Position numbers and translations under genes: made by a program. From contig CALALB010000017.1 of NCBI GenBank assembly GCA_937923175.1, forward strand, positions 21,153 through 85,152: a stretch of DNA of 64,000 bases, given 5' to 3'. Each line of letters opens with the position of its first letter. The stretch's first letter is position 1. The notes beneath the pieces were generated by a model, which was not told the DNA's origin, made no database searches, and worked only from the letters and a program-made list of their open reading frames with translations. Below are positions 1-10,816 of the stretch, piece by piece. This DNA is from an uncultured Chromatiaceae bacterium (lineage in GTDB: Bacteria; Pseudomonadota; Gammaproteobacteria; Chromatiales; Chromatiaceae).

Positions 1-2059
1 GTCCCTGCTTATCGATCTCGAGGACCTTGACCCGCACGACATCGCCCTCCTTGAGCTTGTCGCTCACCGATTGGACGCGTTCGTCCGAGATCTGGGAGAT
101 ATGCACCAGGCCATCGCGTCCCGGCAGGATGGTGACAAAGGCGCCAAACTCCATCAGGCGCGAGACCCGACCCTCATAGACCTTGCCGACCTCGACATCG
201 GCAGTGATCAGCTGGATGCGCCGCTTGGCCTCCTCGCCAGCTGCTTTAACAACCGAGAAGATCTTGATCAGGCCATCGTCGCTGATATCGATGGTGGCCC
301 CCGTCTCCTCGGTGATAGCGCGGATGACCGAGCCGCCCTTGCCGATGACATCGCGGATCTTTTCGGGGTGGATGCGAAACTCGATGATCCTTGGGGCATG
401 CTCGGACATCTCTGGGCGATGCGAGGGCATCACCTTGTTCATCTCGCCGAGGATATACAGCCGCGCCTCGCGCGCCTGGGCAAGGGCAATCTCCATGATC
501 TCTTTGGTGATCCCCTCGATCTTGATGTCCATCTGCAGGGCATTGACCCCGGCAGCGGTGCCAGCCACCTTGAAATCCATATCCCCGAGATGATCCTCAT
601 CGCCCATGATGTCGGTGAGCACCGCGAAACGATCGCCTTCCTTGATCAGACCCATGGCGACGCCTGCGACCGGCGCCTTGATCGGCACACCGGCATCCAT
701 CAGGGCGAGACTGGTTCCGCACACGCTGGCCATCGAGCTTGAACCGTTCGACTCAGTGATCTCGGAGACCACCCGTACCGAATAGGGAAACTCCTCGATG
801 CTCGGCATCACCGCCAGGACGCCGCGTTTCGCCAAGCGTCCATGCCCGATCTCGCGGCGCTTGGGACTACCGACCCGGCCGATCTCGCCGACGCAAAAGG
901 GCGGGAAGTTGTAATGGAGCATGAAGTGTTCTTTACGCTCGCCTTCAAGGGCGTCGATGATCTGCGAATCGCGCTCGGTGCCAAGGGTGGTGACCACCAG
1001 GGCCTGGGTCTCGCCGCGCGTGAACAACGCCGACCCATGGGTCCGTGGCAAGACGCTGGTGCGAATGCTGATCGGGCGCACGGTCTTGTTGTCCCGTCCA
1101 TCGATCCGGGGCTGACCGGCCAGGATGGCCTGGCGCACTGTACGCGCCTCCAGCTCCTCGATCACCTGGCGCACCTGAGCCTCGGACCAGGTCGGGGTCT
1201 CACCACTGCAGAGCTGCTCGATGATAGCAGCGCGGGCGGCCTCAAGCGCCGCATAGCGGACCTGTTTTTCCTTGATCCGATAGGCCGAAGCGATGGATTC
1301 GGCGCCGATCTCGTTGACTGCCTGGACCAAGGCCGGATCGATGACATGAGGCGTCCAGGGGATAGGCGGTTTGGCCACCTCGGCGGCAAGCTCACGGATC
1401 GCCTGGATGACGACCTGCATCTGCTCGTGACCAAACATCACCGCCCCGAGCATGACCTCCTCGGACAGCTCGCGCGCCTCGGATTCAACCATCAGGACCG
1501 CCTTATCCGTACCGGCGACCACGAGATCCAGATCCGAATCCGGATTGAGCCCCACCATCGGCGGGTTTAGGATATATTGACCGTCTTTATAACCGACCCG
1601 CGCCGCGCCGATTGGCCCATTGAATGGCACCCCTGAGATCATCAGGGCCGCCGAGGCGCCGATCATGGCGGGAACTTCGGGATTGACCGCTGGATTCAAT
1701 GACTTGACCGTGGCGATGATCTGCACCTCGTGGCAGAATCCCTTGGCAAACAGGGGACGCAGTGGACGATCGATCAGACGTGCGGCTAGGATCTCGCCCT
1801 CGCTTGGGCGGCCTTCGCGTCGGAAAAAACCGCCGGGGATCCGTCCAGCGGCATAGGTCTTTTCCTGATATTCCACGGTCAGCGGTAAAAAGTCGCGTTC
1901 GCTGCCCGGACGTTTGTCAACCACGACCGTCACCAGGACCACGGTATCGTCCATATTGACCATAACGGCACCATCCGCCTGGCGCGCAATCTCGCCGGTC
2001 TCCAGCCTGACGGTCTGGCTTCCGTATTTGAACTCTTTAACAATGGGCTTGGGGATCAC
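1..2059 (-). CDS. pnp: Polyribonucleotide nucleotidyltransferase (PNPase), 3' end cut by window edge
   Basis: PNPase degrades RNA 3' to 5' by phosphorolysis and is a core degradosome enzyme in the cytoplasm. The reverse-strand frame is open for 686 codons. The N-terminus ([13 protein letters not shown], then a stretch ending [13 protein letters not shown]) matches the first RNase PH domain. The last visible part encodes a C-terminal S1 domain ([13 protein letters not shown], then [15 protein letters not shown]). Only about 10-20 C-terminal residues should be missing. The start is GTG at 2059, six bases after an AGGAG ribosome-binding site at 2066-2070. It follows rpsO by 62 bases, the usual rpsO-pnp arrangement. 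Confidence 0.96.
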   Translation of the reverse strand, partial: MIPKPIVKEFKYGSQTVRLETGEIARQADGAVMVNMDDTVVLVTVVVDKRPGSERDFLPLTVEYQEKTYAAGRIPGGFFRREGRPSEGEILAARLIDRPLRPLFAKGFCHEVQIIATVKSLNPAVNPEVPAMIGASAALMISGVPFNGPIGAARVGYKDGQYILNPPMVGLNPDSDLDLVVAGTDKAVLMVESEARELSEEVMLGAVMFGHEQMQVVIQAIRELAAEVAKPPIPWTPHVIDPALVQAVNEIGAESIASAYRIKEKQVRYAALEAARAAIIEQLCSGETPTWSEAQVRQVIEELEARTVRQAILAGQPRIDGRDNKTVRPISIRTSVLPRTHGSALFTRGETQALVVTTLGTERDSQIIDALEGERKEHFMLHYNFPPFCVGEIGRVGSPKRREIGHGRLAKRGVLAVMPSIEEFPYSVRVVSEITESNGSSSMASVCGTSLALMDAGVPIKAPVAGVAMGLIKEGDRFAVLTDIMGDEDHLGDMDFKVAGTAAGVNALQMDIKIEGITKEIMEIALAQAREARLYILGEMNKVMPSHRPEMSEHAPRIIEFRIHPEKIRDVIGKGGSVIRAITEETGATIDISDDGLIKIFSVVKAAGEEAKRRIQLITADVEVGKVYEGRVSRLMEFGAFVTILPGRDGLVHISQISDERVQSVSDKLKEGDVVRVKVLEIDKQG

Positions 2060-2121
2060 AGATGACTCCTCGGCTTAGTGCGGGCCAGCCAGTCGGGTAC
2101 GTCCAGCCTGCCCTCAAGCGT

Positions 2122-2391
2122 TCAGCGACGCAGACCTAGGCGGGCGATGAGCTCGCGATAGCGATCAAGATCCTTGCGTTTGAGATAATCGAGCAGTTTG
2201 CGCCGCGCATTGACCATGCGCACCAGGCCGCGCCGCGAGTGATGATCCTGGGCATGGATCTTGAAGTGTTCAGTCAGCTGCTGAATACGCGCCGTCAGCA
2301 AGGCGACCTGAACCTCGGGCGAGCCAGTATCGCGTTCGCCGCGTGCATATTCATCGATAATCTTCTTTTTGTCGGCAGCGGTCATCGTCAT
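2122..2391 (-). CDS. rpsO: 30S ribosomal protein S15
   Basis: S15 is a primary 16S rRNA-binding protein of the small-subunit platform. The 89-residue product has the full family length and hallmark segments such as [16 protein letters not shown] and the [11 protein letters not shown] rRNA-binding region, ending in [11 protein letters not shown]. It sits between truB and pnp. In E. coli rpsO autoregulates through its own leader. Here a strong hairpin lies about 80 bases upstream of the start (2468-2496), but whether it plays that part is inference. Confidence 0.98.
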   Translation of the reverse strand: MTMTAADKKKIIDEYARGERDTGSPEVQVALLTARIQQLTEHFKIHAQDHHSRRGLVRMVNARRKLLDYLKRKDLDRYRELIARLGLRR

Positions 2392-2467
2392 TGGTTGTTT
2401 CTCCGATTGTTCGCTTTGAACTCAAATTGCACCGCCCTCAAGGGCAGTGGCCCATGCGGTTGATCGA

Positions 2468-2496
2468 GATGCCAGGATGACCCTCATCCTGGCATC
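2468..2496 (-). promoter_or_regulatory. Long stem-loop between truB and rpsO
   Basis: A perfect 13-bp inverted repeat (GATGCCAGGATGA and its complement) closes over a three-base CCC loop. It lies in the roughly 200-base gap between truB and rpsO. The flanks have no clear T-tract on the minus strand, so it looks more like a processing site or mRNA-stability hairpin than an intrinsic terminator. Confidence 0.5.
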
Positions 2497-2591
2497 GGAC
2501 TCGCCCCCAACAATGACCTCAGGGGCGGGTTGGCACTGCTCTCCCTAGCTGCGCACGAACAGGATTGACCGAAAACACCAGCTAGGGCTGG

Positions 2592-3506
2592 TCACAATAG
2601 ACGCCTCGGTTGAACCCGGCCATCGCTGCCGATCTCGCCGACGCCAATAAATCGCGCGTTTGGATCATATAAGCGGACCCAACCCTCGGTAGGGGCTCGA
2701 GGCACGAGTACTGCCTGTCCCTGCTGTAGATAAAAGGCAGCATCAGGTGGCAGCCTGAGCGCTGGGTAGTGCTCGAGCGCACTGTCAAGCGGCCGGAGCA
2801 ACGCGTCGAGGGCGCTGAGATCGCCGTTTTCGGCAAGCATGGCCAACTGCTCGCTGGCGATAAAGGTCGATTGGGGCTCGACATAGGGCCCGACCCCCGT
2901 CCGGCGCAGGGCACTGACATGGGCGCCACAGCCCAGCGCCTGACCAATGTCCTCGGCGAGGGTGCGCACATAGGTCCCCTTGGAACAGTGCACCTCGATC
3001 TCGATCTCGGGCAGGGCAAATGCCACGAGGGTCAGCGCATAGATATGGATTCGGCGCGGTTGACGATCGACCTCGATCCCCTGGCGGGCCAGCCGGTAGA
3101 GGCGCTCGCCCCGATGCTTGACCGCCGAATACATCGGTGGCCGTTGGTCAAGCGGTCCAACAAAGCGCGCCAATAGGTTGCGGACCTGATCCTCGGCGAG
3201 GTTGTCAACCGGCGCTGTTGCCACGACCTCACCCTCGGCATCGCCGGTGGTTGTATTGATCCCCAACCGGATGCGCACCCGATAACGTTTATCGGCATCG
3301 AGCAAAAAGGCCGAGAACTTGGTCGAATCGCCCAGGCAGCAGGGCAAAAGACCTGTGGCCAAGGGGTCGAGGCTACCGGTATGACCGGCCTTGCGCGCGC
3401 GATAATAATGCTTGACGCGTTGGAGCGCCTCATTTGAGGTCAGACCCGGCGGCTTGTCCAGCAACAGAATCCCGGTGACCGGGCGTCCAGGGGCGCGGCT
3501 TCTCAT
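2592..3506 (-). CDS. truB: tRNA pseudouridine(55) synthase
   Basis: TruB isomerises U55 in the T-loop of tRNAs. The 304-residue product begins [21 protein letters not shown] and carries the catalytic motif [12 protein letters not shown] with its Asp near residue 45, then [30 protein letters not shown] and a C-terminal PUA-like segment. The frame is open further upstream, but the ATG at 3506 is preferred. It lies one base after the rbfA stop, has a GGAGG site just before it (3512-3520), and the upstream extension overlaps rbfA without family similarity. Confidence 0.95.
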   Translation of the reverse strand: MRSRAPGRPVTGILLLDKPPGLTSNEALQRVKHYYRARKAGHTGSLDPLATGLLPCCLGDSTKFSAFLLDADKRYRVRIRLGINTTTGDAEGEVVATAPVDNLAEDQVRNLLARFVGPLDQRPPMYSAVKHRGERLYRLARQGIEVDRQPRRIHIYALTLVAFALPEIEIEVHCSKGTYVRTLAEDIGQALGCGAHVSALRRTGVGPYVEPQSTFIASEQLAMLAENGDLSALDALLRPLDSALEHYPALRLPPDAAFYLQQGQAVLVPRAPTEGWVRLYDPNARFIGVGEIGSDGRVQPRRLL

Positions 3507-3507
3507 T

Positions 3508-3891
3508 CTAGCCCTCCTCCCGATCCCGGGCCCGATCCTGATTGACTGCCTGGTCGATAAGCGAGACCAGACGCTCGCCGCGGGCAATCGACTCATCATG
3601 GACAAAATGGAGCTGGGGGATGACGCGCAAACGGATCTCTTGGGAGAGCCGACGGCGCAGGAATCCTGCAAGACGTCCGTTCAACAGACGCTCCTGTTCC
3701 TTGGCACCCTCGTCATCGGGGAAACAGGTGAAATAGACCGAGGCCAAGGCCAGATCCCGGCTGACCCGCACCTCATGGATCGTCAGGTTGGCCAGGCGGG
3801 GGTCCTTGACCTCATGGCGGATCAATAGCGCCAGCACGCGCCGAAGCTCAGCGCCGATCCGCTCGGTTCGTTCGAAGGACTGCTTGTTCAC
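3508..3891 (-). CDS. rbfA: 30S ribosome-binding factor A
   Basis: RbfA helps mature the 5' end of 16S rRNA in 30S subunits. The 127-residue product is KH-like and of normal length: [28 protein letters not shown], then a segment ending VYFTCF, and [16 protein letters not shown]. The start is GTG, overlapping the infB stop as GTGA, so the two are probably translationally coupled. truB follows after one base. Confidence 0.95.
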   Translation of the reverse strand: MNKQSFERTERIGAELRRVLALLIRHEVKDPRLANLTIHEVRVSRDLALASVYFTCFPDDEGAKEQERLLNGRLAGFLRRRLSQEIRLRVIPQLHFVHDESIARGERLVSLIDQAVNQDRARDREEG

Positions 3892-6626
3892 AGGACACGC
3901 GCCCGTTCTGTGCGCTCAAAGACCTCAATCTGATCGCCCGGCCGGATGTCAGTATAGTTGCGCACCCCAATCCCGCACTCGAAGCCCTGCTTAACCTCAT
4001 TGACATCGTCCTTGAAGCGGCGCAGCGACTCCAGCGTCCCTTGATAGATCACGACATTGTTACGCAGGACACGGATCGGATTGTTGCGTTTGACCACACC
4101 CTCCACCACCATGCAGCCGGCCACGGTTCCAAACTTGGATGAGCGGAAAACCTCGCGCACCTCGGCCAGGCCGATAATCTCCTCGGTGACGACCGGACTC
4201 AGGAGACCGGCGATCGCCTGTTTCACAGCGTCGATCAGCTCATAGATCACGCTGTAATAACGCAGGTCCAGCCCGCGCTCCTCAATCACCCGGCGCGCCG
4301 CAGCGTCAGCGCGCACGTTAAAGCCGAGCAAGATGGCATTGGAGGTGACTGCGAGATTGGCATCGGATTCGGTGATCCCGCCGATACCAGAGGCGATGAT
4401 CGCGACCTTGACCTCGTCGGTGCTGAGTTTCAGCAGGCTTTCCTTGAGCGCCTCCAAACTGCCCTGAACATCGGCCTTCAGGATGATGTTGACCGATTTC
4501 TGCTCACCTTCCTTGAGTTGGGTAAAGAGCTGATCGAGGCTGACCCCGCGCTGCTCTTCGAGACGGTTTTGGCGCGAACGCCTGACCCGCAGCTCAGCGA
4601 CCTCGCGGGCGCGCCGCTCATCGCTGACCACGACTACCTCATCACCGGCATTGGGGGTGCCCGAGAGACCCAGGACCTGGACTGGGATCGACGGACCCGC
4701 TGCCTCAACCGAGCGGCCCGATTCATCGAACAGGGCGCGCACCCGGCCATATTCGGTCCCCGAAATGATGATATCTCCGCGTTTTAGGGTTCCCGCCTGC
4801 ACCAGGACGGTTGCGACTGGCCCACGCCCCTTATCGAGACTCGATTCGATGATGGTCCCGCGCGCTGGACCCTCTACAGGCGCCTTGAGCTCCAGGACCT
4901 CGGCTTGAAGCAGGATAGCCTCCAGGAGCTCATCGATCCCGGCGCCGGTCTTGGCCGAGACCCTGACCATCAGGGTATCCCCGCCCCATTCCTCGGCCAG
5001 GACCTCGTGTTGGGTCAATTCCTGCATCACCCGGTCTGGATTGGCCTCATGCTTGTCGATCTTATTGATCGCCACGATCAGGGGCACCCCAGCGGCGCGC
5101 GCATGCTGGATGGCCTCGACCGTCTGGGGCATGACCCCATCGTCAGCGGCGACGACCAGGACCACGATGTCGGTGACCTTAGCGCCGCGCGCGCGCATCG
5201 CCGAGAATGCAGCATGGCCCGGGGTATCTAGGAAGGTCACGGTGCCGCGCGGGGTCTCGACATGATAGGCACCGATATGCTGGGTAATGCCGCCAGCCTC
5301 AGCTGAGGCCACCCGGGTGCGGCGGATATAATCGAGCAGTGAGGTCTTGCCGTGATCGACATGCCCCATGATGGTGACCACCGGCGGACGCGGGTAGGCC
5401 TCGAATTGCCCCTTCTGTTCCTCGAGCTCCTCTTGGAGCGAGATCTCGGCGTCGCGTTCCTCGGCAAGGATCGCCTGATGACCCATCCCCTCGACGACCA
5501 GGATGGCGATATCCCGGTCGAGGACCTGATTGATGGTGACCATCATCCCTTGTTTGAAGAGCTCCTTGATGACCTCGGAGGCCTTGACCGACATCCGGCT
5601 GGCCAGCTCAGCGACGGTAATGGTCTCAGGGATCTCGACCTCGCGGACCACAGGTCCAGTTGGCTTTTGAAAGGCATGCTTGTCCTGAAGCTGGGGTTTG
5701 GTCGGCTTTTTCCGGCGGCGCGGTGCGCGCTCGGTCAGGCTCGCATCCAGATCATCATAGTCGCCTGGGCCCACATCCAAGGCGCGTAAACGAATCGGCG
5801 CCACCTCTTTGTGGACAGTCTTTTTGGGCGAACGCCCCTTGTCCCTTTCGAACTCGGAATCAGCCCGCTCGCTGGTCCTTTTGATGGCCTTTTTCGGTTT
5901 GGTCGGTTCAGCGTGGCGCATCTCAGCCCGATCCTCAGGCGCAACCAGGGGCTCTGCAGGACTCGACCCGGTCTCTACGACCTCCTCCGCTTGTTGCGCC
6001 GCCTGGGGCGCGCGCTCGGCCTCGAGACGCGCCTCCTGCTCGGCACGCCGGCGCGCCTCGGCCAATTGGCGCCGTTCCTCCTCGGCCTCGCGTGCCCGCC
6101 GTTCCTCCTCTTGTTCGGCAAGACGGCGCGCCTCCTGCTCGGCACGCAGGGCCTCCAGGGCCGCGCGCCGACGCATCTCCTCGATGGTGGCTGCAGTCGA
6201 GCCAGAGTGCTCGCGCCCGCTGCGCCCAGCCTCGCTGGTCGGACGGCGGGTCTCGGCGGGAGGCTTGGCTGCTGTCTCATCGCGCTTGAGGGCGCGCTTA
6301 TGGCGGACCTCGACGCTGACTGTTTTACCTCCCCGGGCAACCGGCGCTGGCCGCGAACCCGCCATACTGCGCGGCGGTGTCGCCGGCGTCACCCGTAACT
6401 CGCTGAGCGTTTTGCGTTTGACGGCAACCGGATTGACGGGTTCAAGCTCGTCTTGATCCTTGCCATGGCTGCGCCTTAGATAACCGAGCAATTGGAGCTT
6501 TTCCTTTTCCGTCAGGGTGGCGTCGGCATCGCTGGCACTGATACCCGCCTCCTTCAATTGATTCAGAAGCCGTTCAACGGGGATGCCGACTGTGGAGGCG
6601 AGTTGCTTAACCGTGACTTCACTCAT
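3888..6626 (-). CDS. infB: Translation initiation factor IF-2
   Basis: IF-2 is the GTPase that brings fMet-tRNA to the 30S complex and promotes subunit joining. The 912-residue protein has an N-terminal IF2-N helix ([21 protein letters not shown]), a long Arg/Glu/Ala-rich charged linker at about residues 100-300, a second IF2-N motif, then the G domain with [23 protein letters not shown] and NKIDK, followed by domains II-IV. The start ATG at 6626 has an AAAGG site upstream. It lies 19 bases after nusA and overlaps rbfA by 4 bases. Confidence 0.98.
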   Translation of the reverse strand: MSEVTVKQLASTVGIPVERLLNQLKEAGISASDADATLTEKEKLQLLGYLRRSHGKDQDELEPVNPVAVKRKTLSELRVTPATPPRSMAGSRPAPVARGGKTVSVEVRHKRALKRDETAAKPPAETRRPTSEAGRSGREHSGSTAATIEEMRRRAALEALRAEQEARRLAEQEEERRAREAEEERRQLAEARRRAEQEARLEAERAPQAAQQAEEVVETGSSPAEPLVAPEDRAEMRHAEPTKPKKAIKRTSERADSEFERDKGRSPKKTVHKEVAPIRLRALDVGPGDYDDLDASLTERAPRRRKKPTKPQLQDKHAFQKPTGPVVREVEIPETITVAELASRMSVKASEVIKELFKQGMMVTINQVLDRDIAILVVEGMGHQAILAEERDAEISLQEELEEQKGQFEAYPRPPVVTIMGHVDHGKTSLLDYIRRTRVASAEAGGITQHIGAYHVETPRGTVTFLDTPGHAAFSAMRARGAKVTDIVVLVVAADDGVMPQTVEAIQHARAAGVPLIVAINKIDKHEANPDRVMQELTQHEVLAEEWGGDTLMVRVSAKTGAGIDELLEAILLQAEVLELKAPVEGPARGTIIESSLDKGRGPVATVLVQAGTLKRGDIIISGTEYGRVRALFDESGRSVEAAGPSIPVQVLGLSGTPNAGDEVVVVSDERRAREVAELRVRRSRQNRLEEQRGVSLDQLFTQLKEGEQKSVNIILKADVQGSLEALKESLLKLSTDEVKVAIIASGIGGITESDANLAVTSNAILLGFNVRADAAARRVIEERGLDLRYYSVIYELIDAVKQAIAGLLSPVVTEEIIGLAEVREVFRSSKFGTVAGCMVVEGVVKRNNPIRVLRNNVVIYQGTLESLRRFKDDVNEVKQGFECGIGVRNYTDIRPGDQIEVFERTERARVL

Positions 6627-6645
6627 GGAATGACCTTTTTAATCT

Positions 6646-8136
6646 CTATTCCCCGGGCGTATTCGCAAACAGCGGCGCGCGCGCCTGCATGATCAACCGG
6701 GCGGCGCGCTGCTCGTCCATCCCTTCGATCTCCATGAGATCATCCACCGCCAGGTCGGCGAGATCCTCGACAGTCTTGATGCCGCGTTCGGCGAGCATGG
6801 TGGCAAGCTGCTGATCCATATCGGCAAGGCTCATGAGTTGCTGGGCACCGACCTCGACGACCTCCTCGGCGGCGAGCGCTTGCATCAACAAGACATCATG
6901 GGCGCGTTCGCGCATGATCCGGATTGTCTCCTCATCCAGGCCCGGGATGGCTTGCAGCTCCTCAACCGAGACATAGGCGATATCCTCGACATCCAGAAAG
7001 CCCTCCTCCACCAGCAGCCGGGCCAAGGAGCCATCGATGCCGAGCCGCGCCTTGAATTGCTCGATCAGATATCTGGTCTCCTGATCCTTCTTGGCCGCAG
7101 CCTCCTGTTCGTTCATGACATTCAGCTCCCAGCCGGTCAAGCGGCTAGCGAGCTTGACATTCTGGCCGAGGCGCCCAATGGCCTGAGCCTGATTCTCAAC
7201 CTTGACGACCACGTCCATGCTATGGGTCTCCTCATCCAGGATCACCGAGACCACCTCAGCAGGGGCCATGGCCTTCATCACAAAATGCACCGGGTTTTCG
7301 TCCCAAAGGATGATATCGACCCGTTCGCCGTTGAGCTCATTAGAAACGGCCTGAACACGTGAGCCGCGCATCCCCACGCAGGCACCCACCGGATCGATGC
7401 GGGGATCGCGGCTGCGCACCGCGATCTTGGCGCGCGAACCTGGATCACGGGCAGCGCCCAGGATCTCGATCAGACCTTCGCCAACCTCTGGAACCTCAAG
7501 CCTGAACAATTCGATGAGCAATTCGGGCATGGTGCGGCTGACAAAGAGTTGAGGACCCCTTTGCTCGGCGCGCACGTCATAGAGATAACCGCGCAGCCGG
7601 TCGCCTGAACGCACCGATTCGCGCGGGATGAGATGGTCGCGCGGGATGATCGCCTCGGCATTATTACCCAGATCGAGATAGACCGCCCCGCGCTCGACCT
7701 TTTTGACGATACCAGTGACTAGCTGCCCCTTGCGCGCCATGAAGGCCTCGACGACCTTGGCGCGTTCTGCCTCGCGCACCCGCTGCATGATCGCCTGCTT
7801 GGCGCTTTGCACGGCGATACGGCCGAACGATTCGGACTCGATCTCTTCCTCGATGAAATCGCCGATGCCAAGCTTGGGCTCCAGAAGCGCTGCCGCCGAG
7901 GCAGTCATCTGCCGGGCGGGCGCCTCCAATGCGTCGTCGGGGACGATTTGCCAGCGCCGGAAGGTCCGGTATTGGCCGGTCTTGCGATCGATCACAACCC
8001 GCACATCGATATCGCCGCCATGTTTCTTGCGGGTTGCCGAGGCGAGCGCCGACTCGATGGCCTCAAAGATCACGTTTTGAGGAATGTCTTTTTCGTTAGA
8101 GACGGCCTCAACGACATTCAGAATTTCTTTACTCAT
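6646..8136 (-). CDS. nusA: Transcription termination/antitermination protein NusA
   Basis: NusA binds RNA polymerase and modulates pausing, termination and antitermination. The 496-residue product starts [16 protein letters not shown] and has the N-terminal polymerase-binding domain, an S1 domain ([20 protein letters not shown]), KH domains ([17 protein letters not shown]) and two C-terminal acidic helix-hairpin-helix repeats. The frame is open 21 codons upstream, but the ATG at 8136 follows a GGTGGA site and matches the family start. It lies 70 bases downstream of rimP. Confidence 0.97.
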   Translation of the reverse strand: MSKEILNVVEAVSNEKDIPQNVIFEAIESALASATRKKHGGDIDVRVVIDRKTGQYRTFRRWQIVPDDALEAPARQMTASAAALLEPKLGIGDFIEEEIESESFGRIAVQSAKQAIMQRVREAERAKVVEAFMARKGQLVTGIVKKVERGAVYLDLGNNAEAIIPRDHLIPRESVRSGDRLRGYLYDVRAEQRGPQLFVSRTMPELLIELFRLEVPEVGEGLIEILGAARDPGSRAKIAVRSRDPRIDPVGACVGMRGSRVQAVSNELNGERVDIILWDENPVHFVMKAMAPAEVVSVILDEETHSMDVVVKVENQAQAIGRLGQNVKLASRLTGWELNVMNEQEAAAKKDQETRYLIEQFKARLGIDGSLARLLVEEGFLDVEDIAYVSVEELQAIPGLDEETIRIMRERAHDVLLMQALAAEEVVEVGAQQLMSLADMDQQLATMLAERGIKTVEDLADLAVDDLMEIEGMDEQRAARLIMQARAPLFANTPGE

Positions 8137-8206
8137 TCCACCCAATATCCCACTCAAGGTGCGGCAGATATGCAAGAGGAGGACGGATCCCAAAACCAAA
8201 AGGTCT

Positions 8207-8668
8207 TTAGAGATCAGGGACCAGGCGCGCCGAATCGATGCTTGTCAAAGGGATCTCCCAGTCGCGCTCATCGGCCCGCAGCCTCACGCCGCCTGGCGCA
8301 ACGCCCAGCAGAATCCCCTCGAGCCGGCGCCGCCCCTCGATTTTGTCGTGTAAACGCACCCGCACCCGATGACCCGCAAAACGCTCAAAATGTTCAGCGA
8401 AGACCAGGGGGCGATCAAGCCCGGGCGAGGACACCTCGAGGTCATACTGCCCGGGGATGGGGTCTTCAACATCGAGAAACCCGCTTAACTGATGGCTGAC
8501 CGCAGCGCAATCATCCAGAGTGATGCCCTGCGCGCGATCGATATAGACCCGTAAACGGGTGGTACCGCGGGTCCTGAGGTACTCAACACCCACCAGCTCG
8601 TAGCCCATGGCTTCGACCACCCCTCGTACCAGGCATGTCAGTTGGCTATCAGCCGGCAGCATGATCAT
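8207..8668 (-). CDS. rimP: Ribosome maturation factor RimP
   Basis: RimP is needed for 30S assembly. The 153-residue product has the typical two-domain sequence: [35 protein letters not shown] and [14 protein letters not shown]. Two in-frame ATGs (8668 and 8662) are possible, and TAGG at about 8671-8674 is better spaced for the second. It is the first gene of the nusA-infB operon and stands right after an attenuator-like leader (8669-8822). Confidence 0.95.
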   Translation of the reverse strand: MIMLPADSQLTCLVRGVVEAMGYELVGVEYLRTRGTTRLRVYIDRAQGITLDDCAAVSHQLSGFLDVEDPIPGQYDLEVSSPGLDRPLVFAEHFERFAGHRVRVRLHDKIEGRRRLEGILLGVAPGGVRLRADERDWEIPLTSIDSARLVPDL

Positions 8669-8822
8669 GACCTACAAACAAAAATTGGGCCTTCGGCCCA
8701 ACGCAAAAAACTATCCAGCCTCTTGTGACCGGCTGGCGCATGCGCTCAGATAGCAAAAGACCCCATCGCGGGGCCTTTACAAACAAGGATTGAACGCTCT
8801 TTGAACCGCCTTCCTTAGAACT
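8669..8822 (-). promoter_or_regulatory. rimP operon leader with three tandem hairpins (candidate attenuator)
   Basis: Between a good promoter and rimP lie three stem-loops read on the minus strand. The first is at 8759-8775 (GGCCCC/GGGGTC, then TTTTG). The second is at 8711-8753 (CTATC and CCAGCC paired with GGCTGG and ATAG, then six T). The third is at 8685-8701 (TTGGGCC, GAA loop, GGCCCAA, then five T). The last ends only about 17 bases before the rimP start. Terminators between a promoter and its first gene imply regulated read-through. A rimP leader family with a premature terminator has been described, as I recall; membership here is untested. Confidence 0.6.
8685..8701 (-). terminator. 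Intrinsic terminator hairpin just upstream of rimP
   Basis: A 7-bp perfect stem TTGGGCC/GGCCCAA with a three-base loop is followed on the minus strand by TTTTTG. It is the most terminator-like of the three leader hairpins. Confidence 0.65.
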
Positions 8823-8828
8823 ACTCAA

Positions 8829-8857
8829 ACTATACGCGCAGCACCCTGTGATTGCAA
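8829..8857 (-). promoter_or_regulatory. sigma70-type promoter for rimP-nusA-infB operon
   Basis: On the minus strand, TTGCAA (8852-8857) and TATAGT (8829-8834) are separated by exactly 17 bases. The match to TTGACA/TATAAT is 4 of 6 and 5 of 6. Transcription would start near 8822 and run through the hairpin leader into rimP. Confidence 0.6.
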
Positions 8858-8887
8858 GGGCTGCGCATAGGCCTTGAGATCCGAACG

Positions 8888-9769
8888 CTAGCGCCCTGGA
8901 ACATAGACCCCAGGGGCATAGCCTGGCCAATAGTAGCCCGGCGCATAGGCTGGATAGCCATAGGGAAGCGGCGGCATAGTCTGACGTCGCTCCTCCCAAT
9001 ACCGCCGCATCCGCTCCTCGGCCTCGCGGCGCATGGCCTCATAGCGCGCTATCATCCCGGCATGGCGCTGTTGCTGCTTGGCCAACCAGTCAGCATCCAA
9101 GGGTGCAACGCCAGCAGGCGGCTGGCTAAACGGCACCTGCTCGGCCAACGGCGCCTGGGGTCTAGAGGCGGGCGCCGCAGCAACAGCCGAGGACGCCGAT
9201 CCCTCCGAGCTCGGCTCAGCAACCGGGGCCGGCGGTTCAGCGGGCGGGGACTGTACCGCGGTTACCGGGGGTGGAGGCTCAGCGGCTGCCGGTTTCTCGA
9301 CCGGCCTGGATGGCGATCTGACCGCCAGGGCCTCATAGCTGATGGGCGGTAGAGACTTGGGTAGGGATGCCGGGGCCTCAGCAACCGCTGAGGCGGCCTT
9401 GGTTTCGGCAGCCGGCTCGGCTGGGGCAGGCGCCTGAGTGGATTCAACCGCAGGGACCGGCTGAGCTGCCTCGGTCTTTGCAACCGCCGTCCTTTCCGGC
9501 TCAAGCCGGGCTGGCTCGACAGCCACCTGCGTCTGGGCGGTTTCGGTCTGTTGCTCCTGTTTGGTAGAGAAACCAGGGAGAGAGTCCAGCGAGACCGAGC
9601 TCAGCTTGGCCAGGGAATCAAGCATCGAGCCCTCCCGGACGCCGCCGCCTTCGCGGTCAACCGAACTGAGATAGACATAGCCGAAGGCGATAACCGCTAC
9701 CCAAAGGATGAATTTGGCAAACCAACCAAGACCCTGAGGGGGAGGCGTTTTTTCGTCTGAGCTAGACAT
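8888..9769 (-). CDS. Membrane-anchored Pro/Ala-rich protein with Tyr/Pro/Gly-rich tail, function unknown
   Basis: I do not recognise this 293-residue protein. After a short cytoplasmic N-terminus it has one transmembrane helix (WFAKFILWVAVIAFGYVYLS, about residues 16-35). A long low-complexity region follows, rich in Ala, Pro, Glu and Gln (about 70-215), and then a charged helix (EAMRREAEERMRRYWEERRQ). The last 25 residues are dominated by Tyr, Pro, Gly and Ala (PYGYPAYAPGYYWPGYAPG). That tail recalls Gly/Tyr/Pro-rich sulfur-globule or coat proteins, but the similarity is compositional only. The topology suggests a periplasmic spacer. It is a single gene upstream of the rimP promoter. Confidence 0.75.
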   Translation of the reverse strand: MSSSDEKTPPPQGLGWFAKFILWVAVIAFGYVYLSSVDREGGGVREGSMLDSLAKLSSVSLDSLPGFSTKQEQQTETAQTQVAVEPARLEPERTAVAKTEAAQPVPAVESTQAPAPAEPAAETKAASAVAEAPASLPKSLPPISYEALAVRSPSRPVEKPAAAEPPPPVTAVQSPPAEPPAPVAEPSSEGSASSAVAAAPASRPQAPLAEQVPFSQPPAGVAPLDADWLAKQQQRHAGMIARYEAMRREAEERMRRYWEERRQTMPPLPYGYPAYAPGYYWPGYAPGVYVPGR

Positions 9770-9830
9770 AGGCTGACTCCAGCGAAATGGGTTAGAACAT
9801 TAATGAACAGAGGTTCGCCGGGACGAGTGG

Positions 9831-10589
<759 letters not shown>

Positions 10590-10606
10590 TTAGACTATTT
10601 TAGATT

Positions 10607-10765
10607 CTACTTGAATACCAACACTAAAGCCACCTCAACACCTTGAGTTATCCTGATCCACTCAGACCCGACCAGCTTAGCAAGGGCAAACCGACCCTCT
10701 CGCTGAACCCAAGCGAGGGGGAGATCGCTCGCCCAGCAGTCTGGACGGCTGCGGCTATCCACCAT
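10607..10765 (-). CDS. Possible small ORF downstream of moeB (52 aa), doubtful
   Basis: In the 245-base gap between moeB and the phosphorylase gene, the moeB frame stays open for 69 codons after its TGA stop. An ATG at 10765 would give a 52-residue product beginning MVDSRSRPDCWASDLPLAW. A GGAGG sequence lies about 10 bases before that ATG. No family is recognised. It could be a short gene, an eroded C-terminal module or chance. Confidence 0.25.
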   Translation of the reverse strand: MVDSRSRPDCWASDLPLAWVQREGRFALAKLVGSEWIRITQGVEVALVLVFK

Positions 10766-10816
10766 AACCCAGGGGCCTCCTTGGGTCAGCGGCAGGATCT
10801 CAGTCAGAGGCAGCGA

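Noticed and set aside
3508..3671. Upstream extension of truB (55 codons before ATG 3506)
   Set aside because: It overlaps rbfA in another frame and is not similar to TruB.
5975..6456. Several long plus-strand frames opposite the infB linker
   Set aside because: They are shadows of the Arg/Glu/Ala-rich repeats of the IF-2 linker, which keep several frames open.
8700..8890. Possible tRNA-fMet (metY) upstream of rimP, as in E. coli
   Set aside because: The gap contains terminator-like hairpins only; no T-loop or anticodon stem is present.
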